Shown here in pieces: positions 9,256 to 17,290 of a stretch of DNA of 64,000 bases; the first letter of the stretch is position 1; every line of letters begins with the position of its first letter. This DNA is from Desulfatibacillum sp. (GTDB lineage: Bacteria; Desulfobacterota; Desulfobacteria; Desulfobacterales; Desulfatibacillaceae). The position numbers and the translations under genes were made by a program. Under the pieces are notes generated by a model, which ran no database searches, was not told the origin of the DNA, and saw nothing but the letters and a program-made list of their open reading frames with translations. The stretch covers positions 21,609 to 85,608 of the forward strand of contig JAEINP010000018.1 of the NCBI GenBank assembly GCA_016342355.1. The letters are read 5' to 3'.

Positions 9256-10194
9256 ATGAATAAACTTCGTACAGCCGTTATTGGCGTTGGTTATCTTGGC
9301 AAATTCCATGCCCAAAAATACGCGGCGCATCAAGATGCAGAACTGGTAGGCGTAGTGGACACAGACCGTAAAGCGGCCGACCAGGTTGCCAGGGACTGCG
9401 GTACACAGGCCTTTTATGATTACCGGGACCTTTTCGGCAAGGTCGACGCGGTAAGCGTTGCCGTCCCCACAGCCCATCATTTCCAAATCAGCAAAGAATT
9501 TTTAGAAAATGAGGCGGATGTTCTTATCGAAAAACCCATGACCAACACCCTGGACGAGGCAGACACCCTCATTGAACTGGGGGAATCCCGGGGCCTTATC
9601 ATCCAGGTGGGACATTTGGAACGCTTCAACCCGGCAGTCCTGGCATTGAACGACATCGTCAAAAAACCCTTGTTTTTCGAAGCCCAAAGGATGTCCTCGT
9701 TCAAACCCAGAGCCCTGAACGTCAGCGTTGTGCTGGACCTTATGATCCATGATATTGATATCATTCTGAACCTGGCAGGCTCCCGGTTGCAGAATATCCG
9801 GTCAACCGGTGTTTCTGTGGTTTCCGAACACCTGGACGTGGCCAACGCCCGGCTGGAATTTGAAAACGGGTGCGTAGCCAGTGTCACTGCAAGCCGAATG
9901 GCCCAAAACGACATGCGCATGCTCAGGATTTTCCAAAAGGAAGCCTGTATCACCGTGGATTTCGCCCAACGCAGGGTGGCTGTCACCAAGCCTCAGGATA
10001 CCGGTGAAAACGGCATGGGCCTGGGCGTGCAGGAATCCACCTTCGAAACTGCCGATGCCCTGGCCGCAGAAATAGCGGCCTTTGTCAACAGCTCCATCAA
10101 GCGGGAAGCGCCCCGGGTCACGGGGCAGGTCGGCAGGCACGCCCTGGCTACGGCCCTCACTATCATGGGACAAGTCAGGCTGCAGCAAAAATAG
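9256..10194 (+). CDS. Gfo/Idh/MocA-family oxidoreductase (GnnA-like candidate)
   Basis: NAD(P)-dependent sugar oxidoreductase with an N-terminal Rossmann fold (IGVGYLGKFHAQKY, then VVDTD ending beta-2), the family EKP motif (LIEKPMTNT, catalytic Lys) and a C-terminal alpha/beta substrate domain from about 125. It has 312 residues and no membrane segments. It lies between lpxI and lpxB in an unbroken lipid A operon, and this placement recurs in Desulfobacterota. In Acidithiobacillus and Leptospira a related enzyme, GnnA, oxidises UDP-GlcNAc at C3 before GnnB transaminates it, giving an amide-linked lipid A precursor. No GnnB-type aminotransferase is in the window. The lipid A role is therefore inference from context, while the family call is secure. 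Confidence 0.85.
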   Translation: MNKLRTAVIGVGYLGKFHAQKYAAHQDAELVGVVDTDRKAADQVARDCGTQAFYDYRDLFGKVDAVSVAVPTAHHFQISKEFLENEADVLIEKPMTNTLDEADTLIELGESRGLIIQVGHLERFNPAVLALNDIVKKPLFFEAQRMSSFKPRALNVSVVLDLMIHDIDIILNLAGSRLQNIRSTGVSVVSEHLDVANARLEFENGCVASVTASRMAQNDMRMLRIFQKEACITVDFAQRRVAVTKPQDTGENGMGLGVQESTFETADALAAEIAAFVNSSIKREAPRVTGQVGRHALATALTIMGQVRLQQK

Positions 10195-10222
10195 CCGGTT
10201 TGCATGGGATGAGGAAACAGTC

Positions 10223-11368
10223 GTGCAGGAAACAGGCTCACATTGCGTGATGATTATTGCAGGGGAGGCCTCCGGGGACATCCATGGCGCCCGGCTGGTC
10301 CAGGCCATGAAAGCCCAAAACCCTGATCTGTATTTCTGCGGCATCGGAGGGCAGTCCATGGCCAAGTCCGGAGTGCGGATTCTGGTGGACGCCAAAGATC
10401 TCTCGGTAGTAGGGATTACAGAAATCCTGGAAAAGGCCGGAACCCTGGTGAACGGCCTCATGATGGCCAGAGAGGTTTTGCGACAGGTCAAACCTGACCT
10501 GCTCATCCTCATAGATTTTCCCGACTTCAATCTTATGGTGGCCAAAACAGCCCGCAAACTGGGAATCAAGGTGCTGTATTACATCAGCCCCCAAATCTGG
10601 GCATGGCGCAAAAACAGGGTTAAAAAAATAAAAAGGTTGGTGGACCACGTAGCCGTTATTCTGCCTTTTGAAAAAGAATTTTACGATGCTTATGACGTGC
10701 CTGCCACTTATGTAGGACATCCCCTCCTTGACCATGAGGGAGCAGACAACGAGCCAAAACAAAAACGCAACCCCAACCTCATTGGCCTGTTGCCCGGCAG
10801 CCGCAACCGGGAGGTGGCAAGCCTGCTTCCCGCCATGCTGGAAGCTGCGGCAATCATGAAAGAACAACTCCCGGACTTGCGTTTTGTATTACCCCTGGCC
10901 CCCACTGTGGACCAGGACCTGCTGGATGGCATTATGGAAAAGGCCCATGCCGATGCATCCTGGGTGGAAGTCCGCCAGGGTGAAGCTCGAAAGGTTATGG
11001 AGCAAAGCCAGCTTGTGATTGCAGCGTCAGGAACCGTCACCCTGGAAGCGGCCCTGGCCCTGGCGCCCACAGTTATTATTTACAGAATGTCCACCATAAG
11101 CTATTGGGTTGCCAAGGCTGTGGCTCAAGTGGAATTTGTGGGCTTGGCCAACCTCATCGGGAAAAAAGAAATCATGCCCGAATTGATTCAGGATGAGGCC
11201 AACCCGGAGAATATGGCAGCCAAATCCCTGGAAATACTCTTAAATCCCAGGATACTTGCTGAAATCCATCGCGATCTGACGGAAGTGAAAAAGTTGGTGG
11301 GCGGACCGGGCGCCTCTCAATTGACAGCACAAATCGCTCTGGATCTTTTGGGAGAAACAGCATCATGA
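10223..11368 (+). CDS. lpxB: Lipid-A-disaccharide synthase
   Basis: GT19 glycosyltransferase that joins lipid X and UDP-diacylglucosamine into the beta-1,6 disaccharide core of lipid A at the inner-membrane surface. The chosen start is the GTG at 10223, with GAGGAAA a few bases upstream. It gives 381 residues, matching E. coli LpxB (382). The longer open frame to 10082 runs back into the oxidoreductase gene and is not family-like. Visible motifs: GEASGDIHGARLV, SPQIWAWR, LLPGSRNREV and IAASGTVTLEAALA. The stop overlaps the next start (ATGA). Confidence 0.94.
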   Translation: MQETGSHCVMIIAGEASGDIHGARLVQAMKAQNPDLYFCGIGGQSMAKSGVRILVDAKDLSVVGITEILEKAGTLVNGLMMAREVLRQVKPDLLILIDFPDFNLMVAKTARKLGIKVLYYISPQIWAWRKNRVKKIKRLVDHVAVILPFEKEFYDAYDVPATYVGHPLLDHEGADNEPKQKRNPNLIGLLPGSRNREVASLLPAMLEAAAIMKEQLPDLRFVLPLAPTVDQDLLDGIMEKAHADASWVEVRQGEARKVMEQSQLVIAASGTVTLEAALALAPTVIIYRMSTISYWVAKAVAQVEFVGLANLIGKKEIMPELIQDEANPENMAAKSLEILLNPRILAEIHRDLTEVKKLVGGPGASQLTAQIALDLLGETAS

Positions 11369-12048
11369 GTGAGGAATTAACCTCCAAAAGGTCAAAAAGG
11401 CTTAAATGGAGGCTGGTGGGTATTCTTGGCAAATTCGTTATAGACGCCTTGTTTTTTACATGCCGCATCCGCATCAAGGGTTACGAAGCTGCTCGTCCGG
11501 TAATGGAGCGCAAACCCTTTATCCTGGCGTTCTGGCATTCCAGGATTCTCATGGTAAGCTACCTGTTCAAGGGTTGGAACGCCGCCATTATGGTAAGCGC
11601 TTCGGAAGATGGAGAATACATCGCCCAGGTGCTTCAGCGCCAGGGGCACGATTGTGTGCGGGGTTCCAGCACACGCCATGGCATCCGTGCCATGGCGAGT
11701 ATGGTAAAAAAAATGCAGAACGGCCAGCCCGCAGGCATTGTGCCGGACGGTCCCCAGGGTCCCCGCCAAAAATTGCAGCCCGGGGTCATTTCCGTGGCAA
11801 GAAAAATGGGCGTGCCTATTGTGCCCATAACCTATTCGGCAAAGCGCAGGAAGGTCTTCAGCAGTTGGGACCGTTTTATCCTGCCTAAGCCTTTCACGGA
11901 AACCCTTGTTATTTACGGCAAGCCTGTTATGGTCCCCTCCGAAATGGCGCCTCATGAATTCGAGGCTAAAAGGCAGGAAGTGGAAGACGAACTGAACCGC
12001 ATTACTGCCCGGGCGGAAAATGAATACGGACACGAGGTGGATTATTGA
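11365..12048 (+). CDS. DUF374 lysophospholipid acyltransferase family protein
   Basis: Membrane-associated acyltransferase of the DUF374 family, distantly related to LPLAT/LpxL enzymes. It has 227 residues with one likely N-terminal membrane helix (about 14-35). Family blocks are AFWHSRILM, SEDGEYIAQVL, GSSTRHGIRAMASM and VPDGPQGPRQKLQPG. Its position between lpxB and msbA, with ATGA and TTGA overlaps on both sides, suggests it acylates lipid A or its precursor before the flippase step. That substrate is inferred from context. No canonical LpxL/LpxM homologue is present in this operon. Confidence 0.87.
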   Translation: MSEELTSKRSKRLKWRLVGILGKFVIDALFFTCRIRIKGYEAARPVMERKPFILAFWHSRILMVSYLFKGWNAAIMVSASEDGEYIAQVLQRQGHDCVRGSSTRHGIRAMASMVKKMQNGQPAGIVPDGPQGPRQKLQPGVISVARKMGVPIVPITYSAKRRKVFSSWDRFILPKPFTETLVIYGKPVMVPSEMAPHEFEAKRQEVEDELNRITARAENEYGHEVDY

Positions 12049-13820
12049 AATCCCATATTGAAAAATTCCAGGTGCGCAACCGGCACAGGAAACTTTACGC
12101 GTTACTCAAGGAAAACTGGGGCCGTCTGGCCCTTGCCATGCTGGGCATGCTGCTCATGGCGGGCTCCAAAGGCGCCATCCCCTTGATGGTCAGGCCTGTG
12201 CTGGACTACATTTTTGTCAACAGAGACGAAAAAATGCTCACCTTGCTGCCGATTGCCGTGGTCACCCTGTTTCTGATTCAGGGCATAGGCCGGTTCATGC
12301 AGGAATATTTCATGTCCTTTGTGGGCCAGAAAATCATCAAGGATTTGCGTGACAGCCTGTACCACCACATCATGGAACTGCCTATCTCCTTCTTTCATGC
12401 GGAAAAGACCGGCAGCCTCATGAGCCGCATCACCTTTGACGTGAACATCATCAAAACCATGGTATCCTCCGCGGTCACCGCAGCTCTGCGCGATTTCTTT
12501 ACGGTCATCGTCCTGATCGGCGTCATCTTTTATCTTGACTGGAAGCTGGCCTCAGGCGCCATCCTGATTTTGCCTTTTGCCTATTACCCGGTGGTCTGGT
12601 TCGGAAAAAAGGTCCGTAGCGCCAGCACTGGCATCCAGGAAGCCATGGGCGATCTTTCTTCCTTTTTGCACGAAACCTTTGCAGGCAACAAGATTGTAAA
12701 GGCTTTTGGCATGGAAAAGGCGGAAAAGGAGCGGTTTTACAATAAAACCCAAAGCGTGTTCAAGCTGGAGCTTCGCCAAGCCCTGGCACGTAGCATGTCC
12801 TCGCCGGTCATGGAGTTTCTGGCCGGGGTGGGTATCGCCTTTGTCATCTGGTACGGCGGATACAAGGTCATACACGATGCCTCCTATACACCGGGTACCT
12901 TTTTCGGCTTTATGACCGCCGTGCTTCTGCTGTATGATCCCGTGAAAAAAGTCGCCAACCTGAACAACGCCCTCCAGGAAGGCATGGCGGCCGTTGACCG
13001 TATTTTTGACATCATCGAAAGAAATCCGGACATTGTGGACCCGGAAAATCCGGTGGCCATATCCAAAAAGCCCCATACCCTCGCCTTCGAGCATGTGGGC
13101 TTTAAATACGGCTCAACCATGGTGCTCCAGGATATCAACCTGGAAGTCAAACCCGGTGAAGTGGTGGCCCTGGTGGGCATGAGCGGGGGAGGCAAAACCA
13201 CCCTGGTCAACCTTCTCCCCCGCTTTTACGACGTGGTGGAAGGGGCCATAAAAATTGACGGGGTGGACATCCGGGACGTGGCCATTGCGCGCCTGCGCCA
13301 GGAAATAGCCGTCGTGACCCAGGAGCCCATCCTGTTCAATAATTCGGTCCGGAACAATATCGCCTACGGCCAGATCGACGCCACTGAAAAACAAATTGAA
13401 GAGGCGGCCAAGGCGGCCTACGCCTGGGATTTTATCCAGGGCTTTGACAAAGGTCTGGAAACCAGCATCGGCGAATTGGGAGGCAGGCTTTCCGGAGGCG
13501 AAAAACAACGCATGTGCATCGCCCGGGCCATTTTAAAGGATGCTCCCATCCTGATTCTGGACGAAGCCACCTCTTCCCTGGACACCGAGGCGGAAAGAGT
13601 GGTCCAAAAGGCCCTGGAAAACCTTATGCAGGGCCGGACCTGCTTTGTGATCGCCCATCGCCTTTCCACCATCATGCATGCGGACCGCATTGCGGTGATC
13701 GTAGGGGGCAAGGTGGTGGAAGAGGGCGCCCATGCGGACCTCCTGGCCAAACAGGGAGAATATTTCAAGCTCTATTCCATGCAATTTCGTGAAGACAAAG
13801 CCCCGGAGGGTGGAGAATAG
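12045..13820 (+). CDS. msbA: Lipid A export ABC transporter MsbA
   Basis: Homodimeric flippase that moves core lipid A across the inner membrane. It has 591 residues: a six-helix TM domain (about 20-320) and a nucleotide-binding domain (about 345-580). Walker A is GMSGGGKTT, the signature LSGGEKQR, Walker B ILILDEATSS, and the switch His is in VIAHRLST. The start is a TTG at 12045, overlapping the upstream TGA as TTGA, with GAGGTGG 4 bases before it. Gene order after lpxB supports the MsbA assignment over generic lipid exporters. waaA and lpxK, often next to msbA, are not here. Confidence 0.92.
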   Translation: MKSHIEKFQVRNRHRKLYALLKENWGRLALAMLGMLLMAGSKGAIPLMVRPVLDYIFVNRDEKMLTLLPIAVVTLFLIQGIGRFMQEYFMSFVGQKIIKDLRDSLYHHIMELPISFFHAEKTGSLMSRITFDVNIIKTMVSSAVTAALRDFFTVIVLIGVIFYLDWKLASGAILILPFAYYPVVWFGKKVRSASTGIQEAMGDLSSFLHETFAGNKIVKAFGMEKAEKERFYNKTQSVFKLELRQALARSMSSPVMEFLAGVGIAFVIWYGGYKVIHDASYTPGTFFGFMTAVLLLYDPVKKVANLNNALQEGMAAVDRIFDIIERNPDIVDPENPVAISKKPHTLAFEHVGFKYGSTMVLQDINLEVKPGEVVALVGMSGGGKTTLVNLLPRFYDVVEGAIKIDGVDIRDVAIARLRQEIAVVTQEPILFNNSVRNNIAYGQIDATEKQIEEAAKAAYAWDFIQGFDKGLETSIGELGGRLSGGEKQRMCIARAILKDAPILILDEATSSLDTEAERVVQKALENLMQGRTCFVIAHRLSTIMHADRIAVIVGGKVVEEGAHADLLAKQGEYFKLYSMQFREDKAPEGGE

Positions 13821-13824
13821 AATC

Positions 13825-14550
13825 GTGAAGTTATCTATCGTCATTCCCGCGTATAACGAAGAAGACCGGATTGTCCGCACCCTGGAGCAGACCGTGGAAT
13901 ACCTGTCGGCCCAAGACTATACCAGCGAGGTGCTGGTGGTGAGCGACGGCAGCAAGGACGGCACAGTGGGCGTTGCCCGGAACTATTCACGGGAAGGAGG
14001 GCCGGCCATTCGGGTTCTGGAATACTTTCCCAACCGGGGCAAAGGCTACGCCGTACAGTACGGAATGCTCCGCGCCCGGGGGGAACGGGTGCTGTTCATG
14101 GACGCCGATTATGCCGTACCCATCGAAGAAATCACCAAGGCCCTTGCCCTTCTGGATAAAGGATGCCATATTGCCATTGCATCCCGGGCATTGCCCGGAG
14201 CCGTGGTGGAACGAACCCAGAACCTGCCCCGGGCCATATCCGCCAAAATTTACAATTTGGTGCAACGGCTTATACTGGGTATCGGGTATCCCGACACCCA
14301 ATGCGGGTTTAAAATGTTCACCCGTGAGGCGGCCCGGACTTTATTTTCCATGCAAAAGCTCCACAGCGTGATCTTTGATCCCGAAATTTTGTGGCTGGCC
14401 CGCAAAAAGGGATATAAGGTGGGGCAATTTCCTGTAAAATGGACCCATGTGGAGGACTCCCGGATAGTGTACGATAGCTTGGGCAAGTCCCTTTCGGTGT
14501 TCCAGGAGCTGTTCAGGATCAGAAAAATCCACGGCTCAACGAGAAAATAA
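13825..14550 (+). CDS. GT2 glycosyltransferase, dolichyl/polyprenyl-phosphate sugar synthase-like
   Basis: Family 2 glycosyltransferase similar to the ALG5/DPG-synthase branch that loads a sugar on a polyprenyl phosphate. The GTG at 13825 gives 241 residues and begins directly with the nucleotide-sugar fold (KLSIVIPAYNEEDRIVRTL). The longer frame back to 13732 lies inside msbA. Metal-binding acidic motifs are VVSDGSKDG and LFMDADYAVP, and GYPDTQCGFKMF matches the D-QCGFK block of this branch. No TM helix is evident, so it is probably peripheral. It starts 4 bases after the msbA stop and is the last gene of the operon before a terminator-like hairpin. Confidence 0.87.
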   Translation: MKLSIVIPAYNEEDRIVRTLEQTVEYLSAQDYTSEVLVVSDGSKDGTVGVARNYSREGGPAIRVLEYFPNRGKGYAVQYGMLRARGERVLFMDADYAVPIEEITKALALLDKGCHIAIASRALPGAVVERTQNLPRAISAKIYNLVQRLILGIGYPDTQCGFKMFTREAARTLFSMQKLHSVIFDPEILWLARKKGYKVGQFPVKWTHVEDSRIVYDSLGKSLSVFQELFRIRKIHGSTRK

Positions 14551-14563
14551 CATAAATGGAATC

Positions 14564-14589
14564 ATTTGCTTGCCAAAAGCAAATTTTTC
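14564..14589 (+). terminator. Candidate intrinsic terminator after the envelope operon
   Basis: Perfect 8-bp inverted repeat ATTTGCTT / AAGCAAAT (14564-14571 and 14577-14584) with a 5-base loop, followed by TTTTCT. The stem is AT-rich, so termination may be partial. It lies 13 bases past the GT2 stop codon. Confidence 0.5.
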
Positions 14590-14609
14590 TGTCATTTTTA
14601 GGGTTTAAT

Positions 14610-14657
14610 GCGGGAAATAAGAAATATCTCTCCCGCAAGCAAGGAAAGTGCCCTTGC
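14610..14657 (+). promoter_or_regulatory. Two small hairpins in the infC upstream region
   Basis: GCGGGA/TCCCGC (14610-14615 and 14631-14636) and GCAAGG/CCTTGC (14639-14644 and 14652-14657) can form adjacent short stems. They lie upstream of the candidate infC promoter, so their role, if any, would be in read-through transcripts from the envelope operon. No known leader family was recognised. Confidence 0.25.
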
Positions 14658-14697
14658 AAGCCCACGCCATGCTGGGGAAACGCCTTTATTTTTCCTC

Positions 14698-14726
14698 TTG
14701 CAATATGGCATGTTGTATTGTATCTA
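14698..14726 (+). promoter_or_regulatory. Candidate sigma-70 promoter for infC
   Basis: TTGCAA (14698-14703), a 17-base spacer and TATCTA (14721-14726) approximate a vegetative promoter, about 70 bases before the infC start. It follows the terminator-like hairpin of the previous operon, which is where a promoter for the infC-rpmI-rplT-pheST cluster would be expected. Confidence 0.4.
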
Positions 14727-14780
14727 CCACACCATCTTGCACTATGGAGTATGGTTTTTAGGGCAAACATTTATTAGCTG

Positions 14781-14796
14781 GGAGGTGACGGGTATA
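14781..14796 (+). promoter_or_regulatory. Shine-Dalgarno and rare ATA start codon of infC
   Basis: GGAGGTGA (14781-14788) is a near-perfect ribosome site followed after 5 bases by ATA (14794). That ATA opens the frame exactly where IF-3 homology begins (DKRVNINKKIRAKEV). The only other nearby in-frame start, GTG at 14785, lies inside the Shine-Dalgarno itself. Non-canonical AUU/AUC/AUA starts on infC are the established basis for IF-3 autoregulation. Confidence 0.7.
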
Positions 14797-15300
14797 GATA
14801 AGCGGGTAAACATCAATAAGAAGATACGAGCCAAGGAAGTCCGCCTGATTGACCAAGATGGCAACCAGGTTGGGGTGATCCCGACCCACCAAGCCCTTTC
14901 CGTGGCGGAAGCGTCCGGCCTGGATCTTGTGGAAGTGTCACCGAACGCCTCCCCACCGGTCTGCAAAATCATGGACTACGGTAAGTTCAAGTACCAGCAG
15001 ACTAAGAAACTCCAGGAAGCCAAGAAAAAGACCTCGTCTTTTACTGTAAAGGAAATCAAGGTTAGGCCTAAAACAGGGGACCATGACCTGGATACAAAAA
15101 TCGGCCACATAAAACGTTTTTTGGCAAATAACGATAAGGTAAAAGTGACCGTAATGTTCAGGGGCCGTGAAATCGCCTTTTCTGACAGGGGACGCGAAAT
15201 GCTCAAACGCGTTGCAGAAGCTACGGCGGAAGTTGCTACGGTGGAACAGTTTCCCAAATTTGAAGGCAGAACAATGATTATGGTCCTGGCGCCCAAATAA
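14794..15300 (+). CDS. infC: Translation initiation factor IF-3
   Basis: IF-3 binds the 30S subunit, blocks premature 50S joining and proofreads start codon and initiator tRNA. The frame gives 168 residues from the ATA at 14794: N-domain with VEVSPNASPPVCKIMDYGKF, a basic linker, and C-domain from VKEIKVRPKTGDHD to the end. The open frame continues upstream to ATG 14608, but that 62-residue extension reads as translated leader DNA and has no IF-3 similarity. The ATA start fits IF-3 autoregulation, because IF-3 itself discriminates against such codons. It is followed by rpmI and rplT in the conserved order. Confidence 0.93.
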   Translation: MDKRVNINKKIRAKEVRLIDQDGNQVGVIPTHQALSVAEASGLDLVEVSPNASPPVCKIMDYGKFKYQQTKKLQEAKKKTSSFTVKEIKVRPKTGDHDLDTKIGHIKRFLANNDKVKVTVMFRGREIAFSDRGREMLKRVAEATAEVATVEQFPKFEGRTMIMVLAPK

Positions 15301-15325
15301 ACAAATTTTCGCGCAGCCTATTCCT

Positions 15326-15354
15326 AACGCCCCGTACAAAACCGGCGGGGCGTT
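15326..15354 (+). terminator. Hairpin between infC and rpmI
   Basis: Nine-base-pair stem AACGCCCCG / CGGGGCGTT (15326-15334 and 15346-15354) followed by TATTAATGTTT. The T-run is imperfect, so it may act as a partial terminator or attenuator, or as a regulatory structure in the infC-rpmI-rplT mRNA. No separate promoter for rpmI is obvious. Confidence 0.45.
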
Positions 15355-15426
15355 TATTAATGTTTAGACGCGCAAGAGCGATACTTTGGTTCCGAAAATT
15401 CCGGAGCCTGAGAGGAGAAGGGAACA

Positions 15427-15624
15427 ATGCCAAAAATCAAGACAAACCGGGCCGCAGCAAAGCGGTTCAAAAAGACGGGCACTGGAAAAGTCAAATATTC
15501 CAAGTCTTTCGGAAGCCATATCCTGGCTAAAAAATCCCGGAAACGGAAAAGAGACTTGCGGCAGAGCCATATCCTGGACGGCTCCAATATGAAAAACATC
15601 AAAAGGCTCCTTCCTTACTGGTAG
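15427..15624 (+). CDS. rpmI: 50S ribosomal protein L35
   Basis: Small basic protein bL35 of the large ribosomal subunit, 65 residues, normal length. It starts [20 protein letters not shown] and ends RLLPYW, both typical of the family. The ATG at 15427 is preceded by a strong purine-rich ribosome site (GGAGAAGGGAACA). It lies between infC and rplT as in most bacteria. Confidence 0.96.
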   Translation: MPKIKTNRAAAKRFKKTGTGKVKYSKSFGSHILAKKSRKRKRDLRQSHILDGSNMKNIKRLLPYW

Positions 15625-15694
15625 GATGCATTTTTAACAGACTGACCGGCCGGACGGCATACATGCTTGCCCTCCGTGCAACGGGAGAAGAAAC

Positions 15695-16045
15695 ATGCGT
15701 GTAAAAAGAGGTTTTAAGGCGCGCAGACGCCGTAAAAAAGTACTCAAGCTGGCCAAAGGCTTTCGTGGCGGCCATAGCAAGCTCTATCGCACCGCCGCTG
15801 ATACGGTGGACCGGGCGCTTATGTACGCCTACCGGGACCGCCGCCAAAGAAAACGTGATTTCCGCGGTCTCTGGATCGCCAGAATCAACGCGGGAACCCG
15901 CTTGAATGGCCTGACCTACAGCAAATTCATCCACGGCCTCAAACTGGCTGATGTTGCCCTGGACCGTAAAGTCCTGGCGGAACTCGCCATTTCCGACCCC
16001 GGATGTTTTGCTGAGATCACAAGCCTGGCAGCAAAACAGGCATAA
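15695..16045 (+). CDS. rplT: 50S ribosomal protein L20
   Basis: Ribosomal protein bL20, needed for early 50S assembly and, in several bacteria, a translational autorepressor of the infC-rpmI-rplT mRNA. It has 116 residues. It begins [20 protein letters not shown] and includes [20 protein letters not shown], the conserved rRNA-binding region. AGAAGAAAC precedes the ATG. A long hairpin follows its stop codon by 2 bases. Confidence 0.97.
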   Translation: MRVKRGFKARRRRKKVLKLAKGFRGGHSKLYRTAADTVDRALMYAYRDRRQRKRDFRGLWIARINAGTRLNGLTYSKFIHGLKLADVALDRKVLAELAISDPGCFAEITSLAAKQA

Positions 16046-16047
16046 GC

Positions 16048-16110
16048 AAAGCCCAAGGTTATTCCCGCCGCAGTCTTCATGACGGGTCCTCCCCTTGGGC
16101 TTTGGTTTTA
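16048..16110 (+). terminator. Long hairpin after rplT (terminator or pheST attenuator)
   Basis: Perfect 11-bp stem AAAGCCCAAGG / CCTTGGGCTTT (16048-16058 and 16093-16103) with a 34-base loop, followed by GGTTTTATTAAA. It starts just after the rplT stop. The size and U-rich tail suit an intrinsic terminator separating the ribosomal-protein genes from pheST. The large loop leaves room for alternative pairing. Confidence 0.6.
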
Positions 16111-16168
16111 TTAAAGGACGCCCCTCGGGACCTTGCGCCCCGTGTGCCGCCTTTCCTGTAATCATGTG

Positions 16169-16188
16169 CCCCGCGGTGCGCCGCGGGG
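16169..16188 (+). promoter_or_regulatory. Very GC-rich hairpin just before pheS
   Basis: CCCCGCGG-TGCG-CCGCGGGG is an 8-bp all-GC stem with a tetraloop, 24 bases upstream of the pheS GTG and followed by AGGTTTATTTGTG. It may stop transcription weakly or shape the pheS leader. No Phe-rich leader peptide or T-box consensus was recognised. Confidence 0.4.
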
Positions 16189-16212
16189 AGGTTTATTTGT
16201 GAAAAGGCCACA

Positions 16213-17217
16213 GTGAAAACAAAAATCCAAGAATTACGGACCCAAGCCCTTGCCGAAATTCAATCAGCAGGGGATGCCAAGGCCATTGATGAACTGAACA
16301 TCCGGTTTTTGGGCCGCAAGGGCCTGGTGAACGACCTCCTGAAGGGGATGGCTAAAATTCCGGCCGATGAAAAACCCCTTGTCGGGAGTCTTGCCAATGA
16401 ATTGAAAAAAGATCTCCAGGACGCCTTTGCCAAGGCCACGGAATCCTTTGACTCCGGAAACGGGACTGCCGACGCCATAGACGTCACCCTGCCCGGCAGG
16501 CCCGGGAAAGTGGGTGGACTCCACCCCCTCACCACCATCAACCTGGAAATCTGCGACATCTTCACCCGCCTGGGCTTCGACATCGCCCAAGGGCCCGAGG
16601 TGGAGCTGGATTATTACAATTTCGAAGCCCTGAATTTCCCCAAAGACCACCCTGCCCGGGACATGCAGGATACCTTTTTCGTCTCGGACAACGTGGTGCT
16701 CAGAACACACACCTCCCCCATGCAGGTCCGCACCATGGAAAAACAGGCCCCGCCTGTCCGTGTGATTGCTCCTGGCAAGGTCTACCGGTGTGATTCCGAC
16801 ATCACCCATACTCCCATGTTTGCCCAAGTGGAAGGCCTGGTGGTTGACAAGGGCATCTCCTTTGCCGACCTCAAAGGGGTCCTGACCACCCTGATCCACC
16901 AGATTTTCGACAACAAAACGCCGCTTCGCTTCCGGCCCAGTTTCTTTCCGTTTACCGAGCCCAGCGCAGAAGTGGACATTGGTTGCGTCATGTGCAAGGG
17001 CAAAGGCTGCCGGGTTTGCTCCCAAACCGGCTGGCTGGAAATCCTGGGCTCCGGCATGGTGCATCCCAAAGTATTTGAATTCGTGGGCTACGACACTTCC
17101 CAAATTTCCGGCTTCGCCTTTGGAATGGGAGTGGAACGCATCGCCATGCTCAAATACGGGATAGACGATATCCGCAAATACTATGAAAACGACGTACGCT
17201 TCCTCAACCAGTTTTAA
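16213..17217 (+). CDS. pheS: Phenylalanine--tRNA ligase alpha subunit
   Basis: Catalytic subunit of the (alpha-beta)2 phenylalanyl-tRNA synthetase. The GTG start at 16213 has AAAAGG 5 bases upstream. It has 334 residues: an N-terminal coiled coil (1-90), then the class II core with motif 2 ([20 protein letters not shown]) and motif 3 ([17 protein letters not shown]). A Cys-rich insert, [12 protein letters not shown], of the kind seen in many non-enterobacterial PheS proteins, may bind zinc. pheT follows after 73 bases. Confidence 0.96.
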   Translation: MKTKIQELRTQALAEIQSAGDAKAIDELNIRFLGRKGLVNDLLKGMAKIPADEKPLVGSLANELKKDLQDAFAKATESFDSGNGTADAIDVTLPGRPGKVGGLHPLTTINLEICDIFTRLGFDIAQGPEVELDYYNFEALNFPKDHPARDMQDTFFVSDNVVLRTHTSPMQVRTMEKQAPPVRVIAPGKVYRCDSDITHTPMFAQVEGLVVDKGISFADLKGVLTTLIHQIFDNKTPLRFRPSFFPFTEPSAEVDIGCVMCKGKGCRVCSQTGWLEILGSGMVHPKVFEFVGYDTSQISGFAFGMGVERIAMLKYGIDDIRKYYENDVRFLNQF

Positions 17218-17290
17218 ATCACATTGATTTCTGGCCAGGTCGTTTTCGCCCCATGATTTTGAAATATTTGAAAACGGATTAGGAAAGATT

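Noticed and set aside
14608..14793. Upstream extension of infC from ATG 14608
   Set aside because: The 62 residues have no IF-3 similarity and would span the candidate promoter and the Shine-Dalgarno; GTG 14785 lies within the Shine-Dalgarno.
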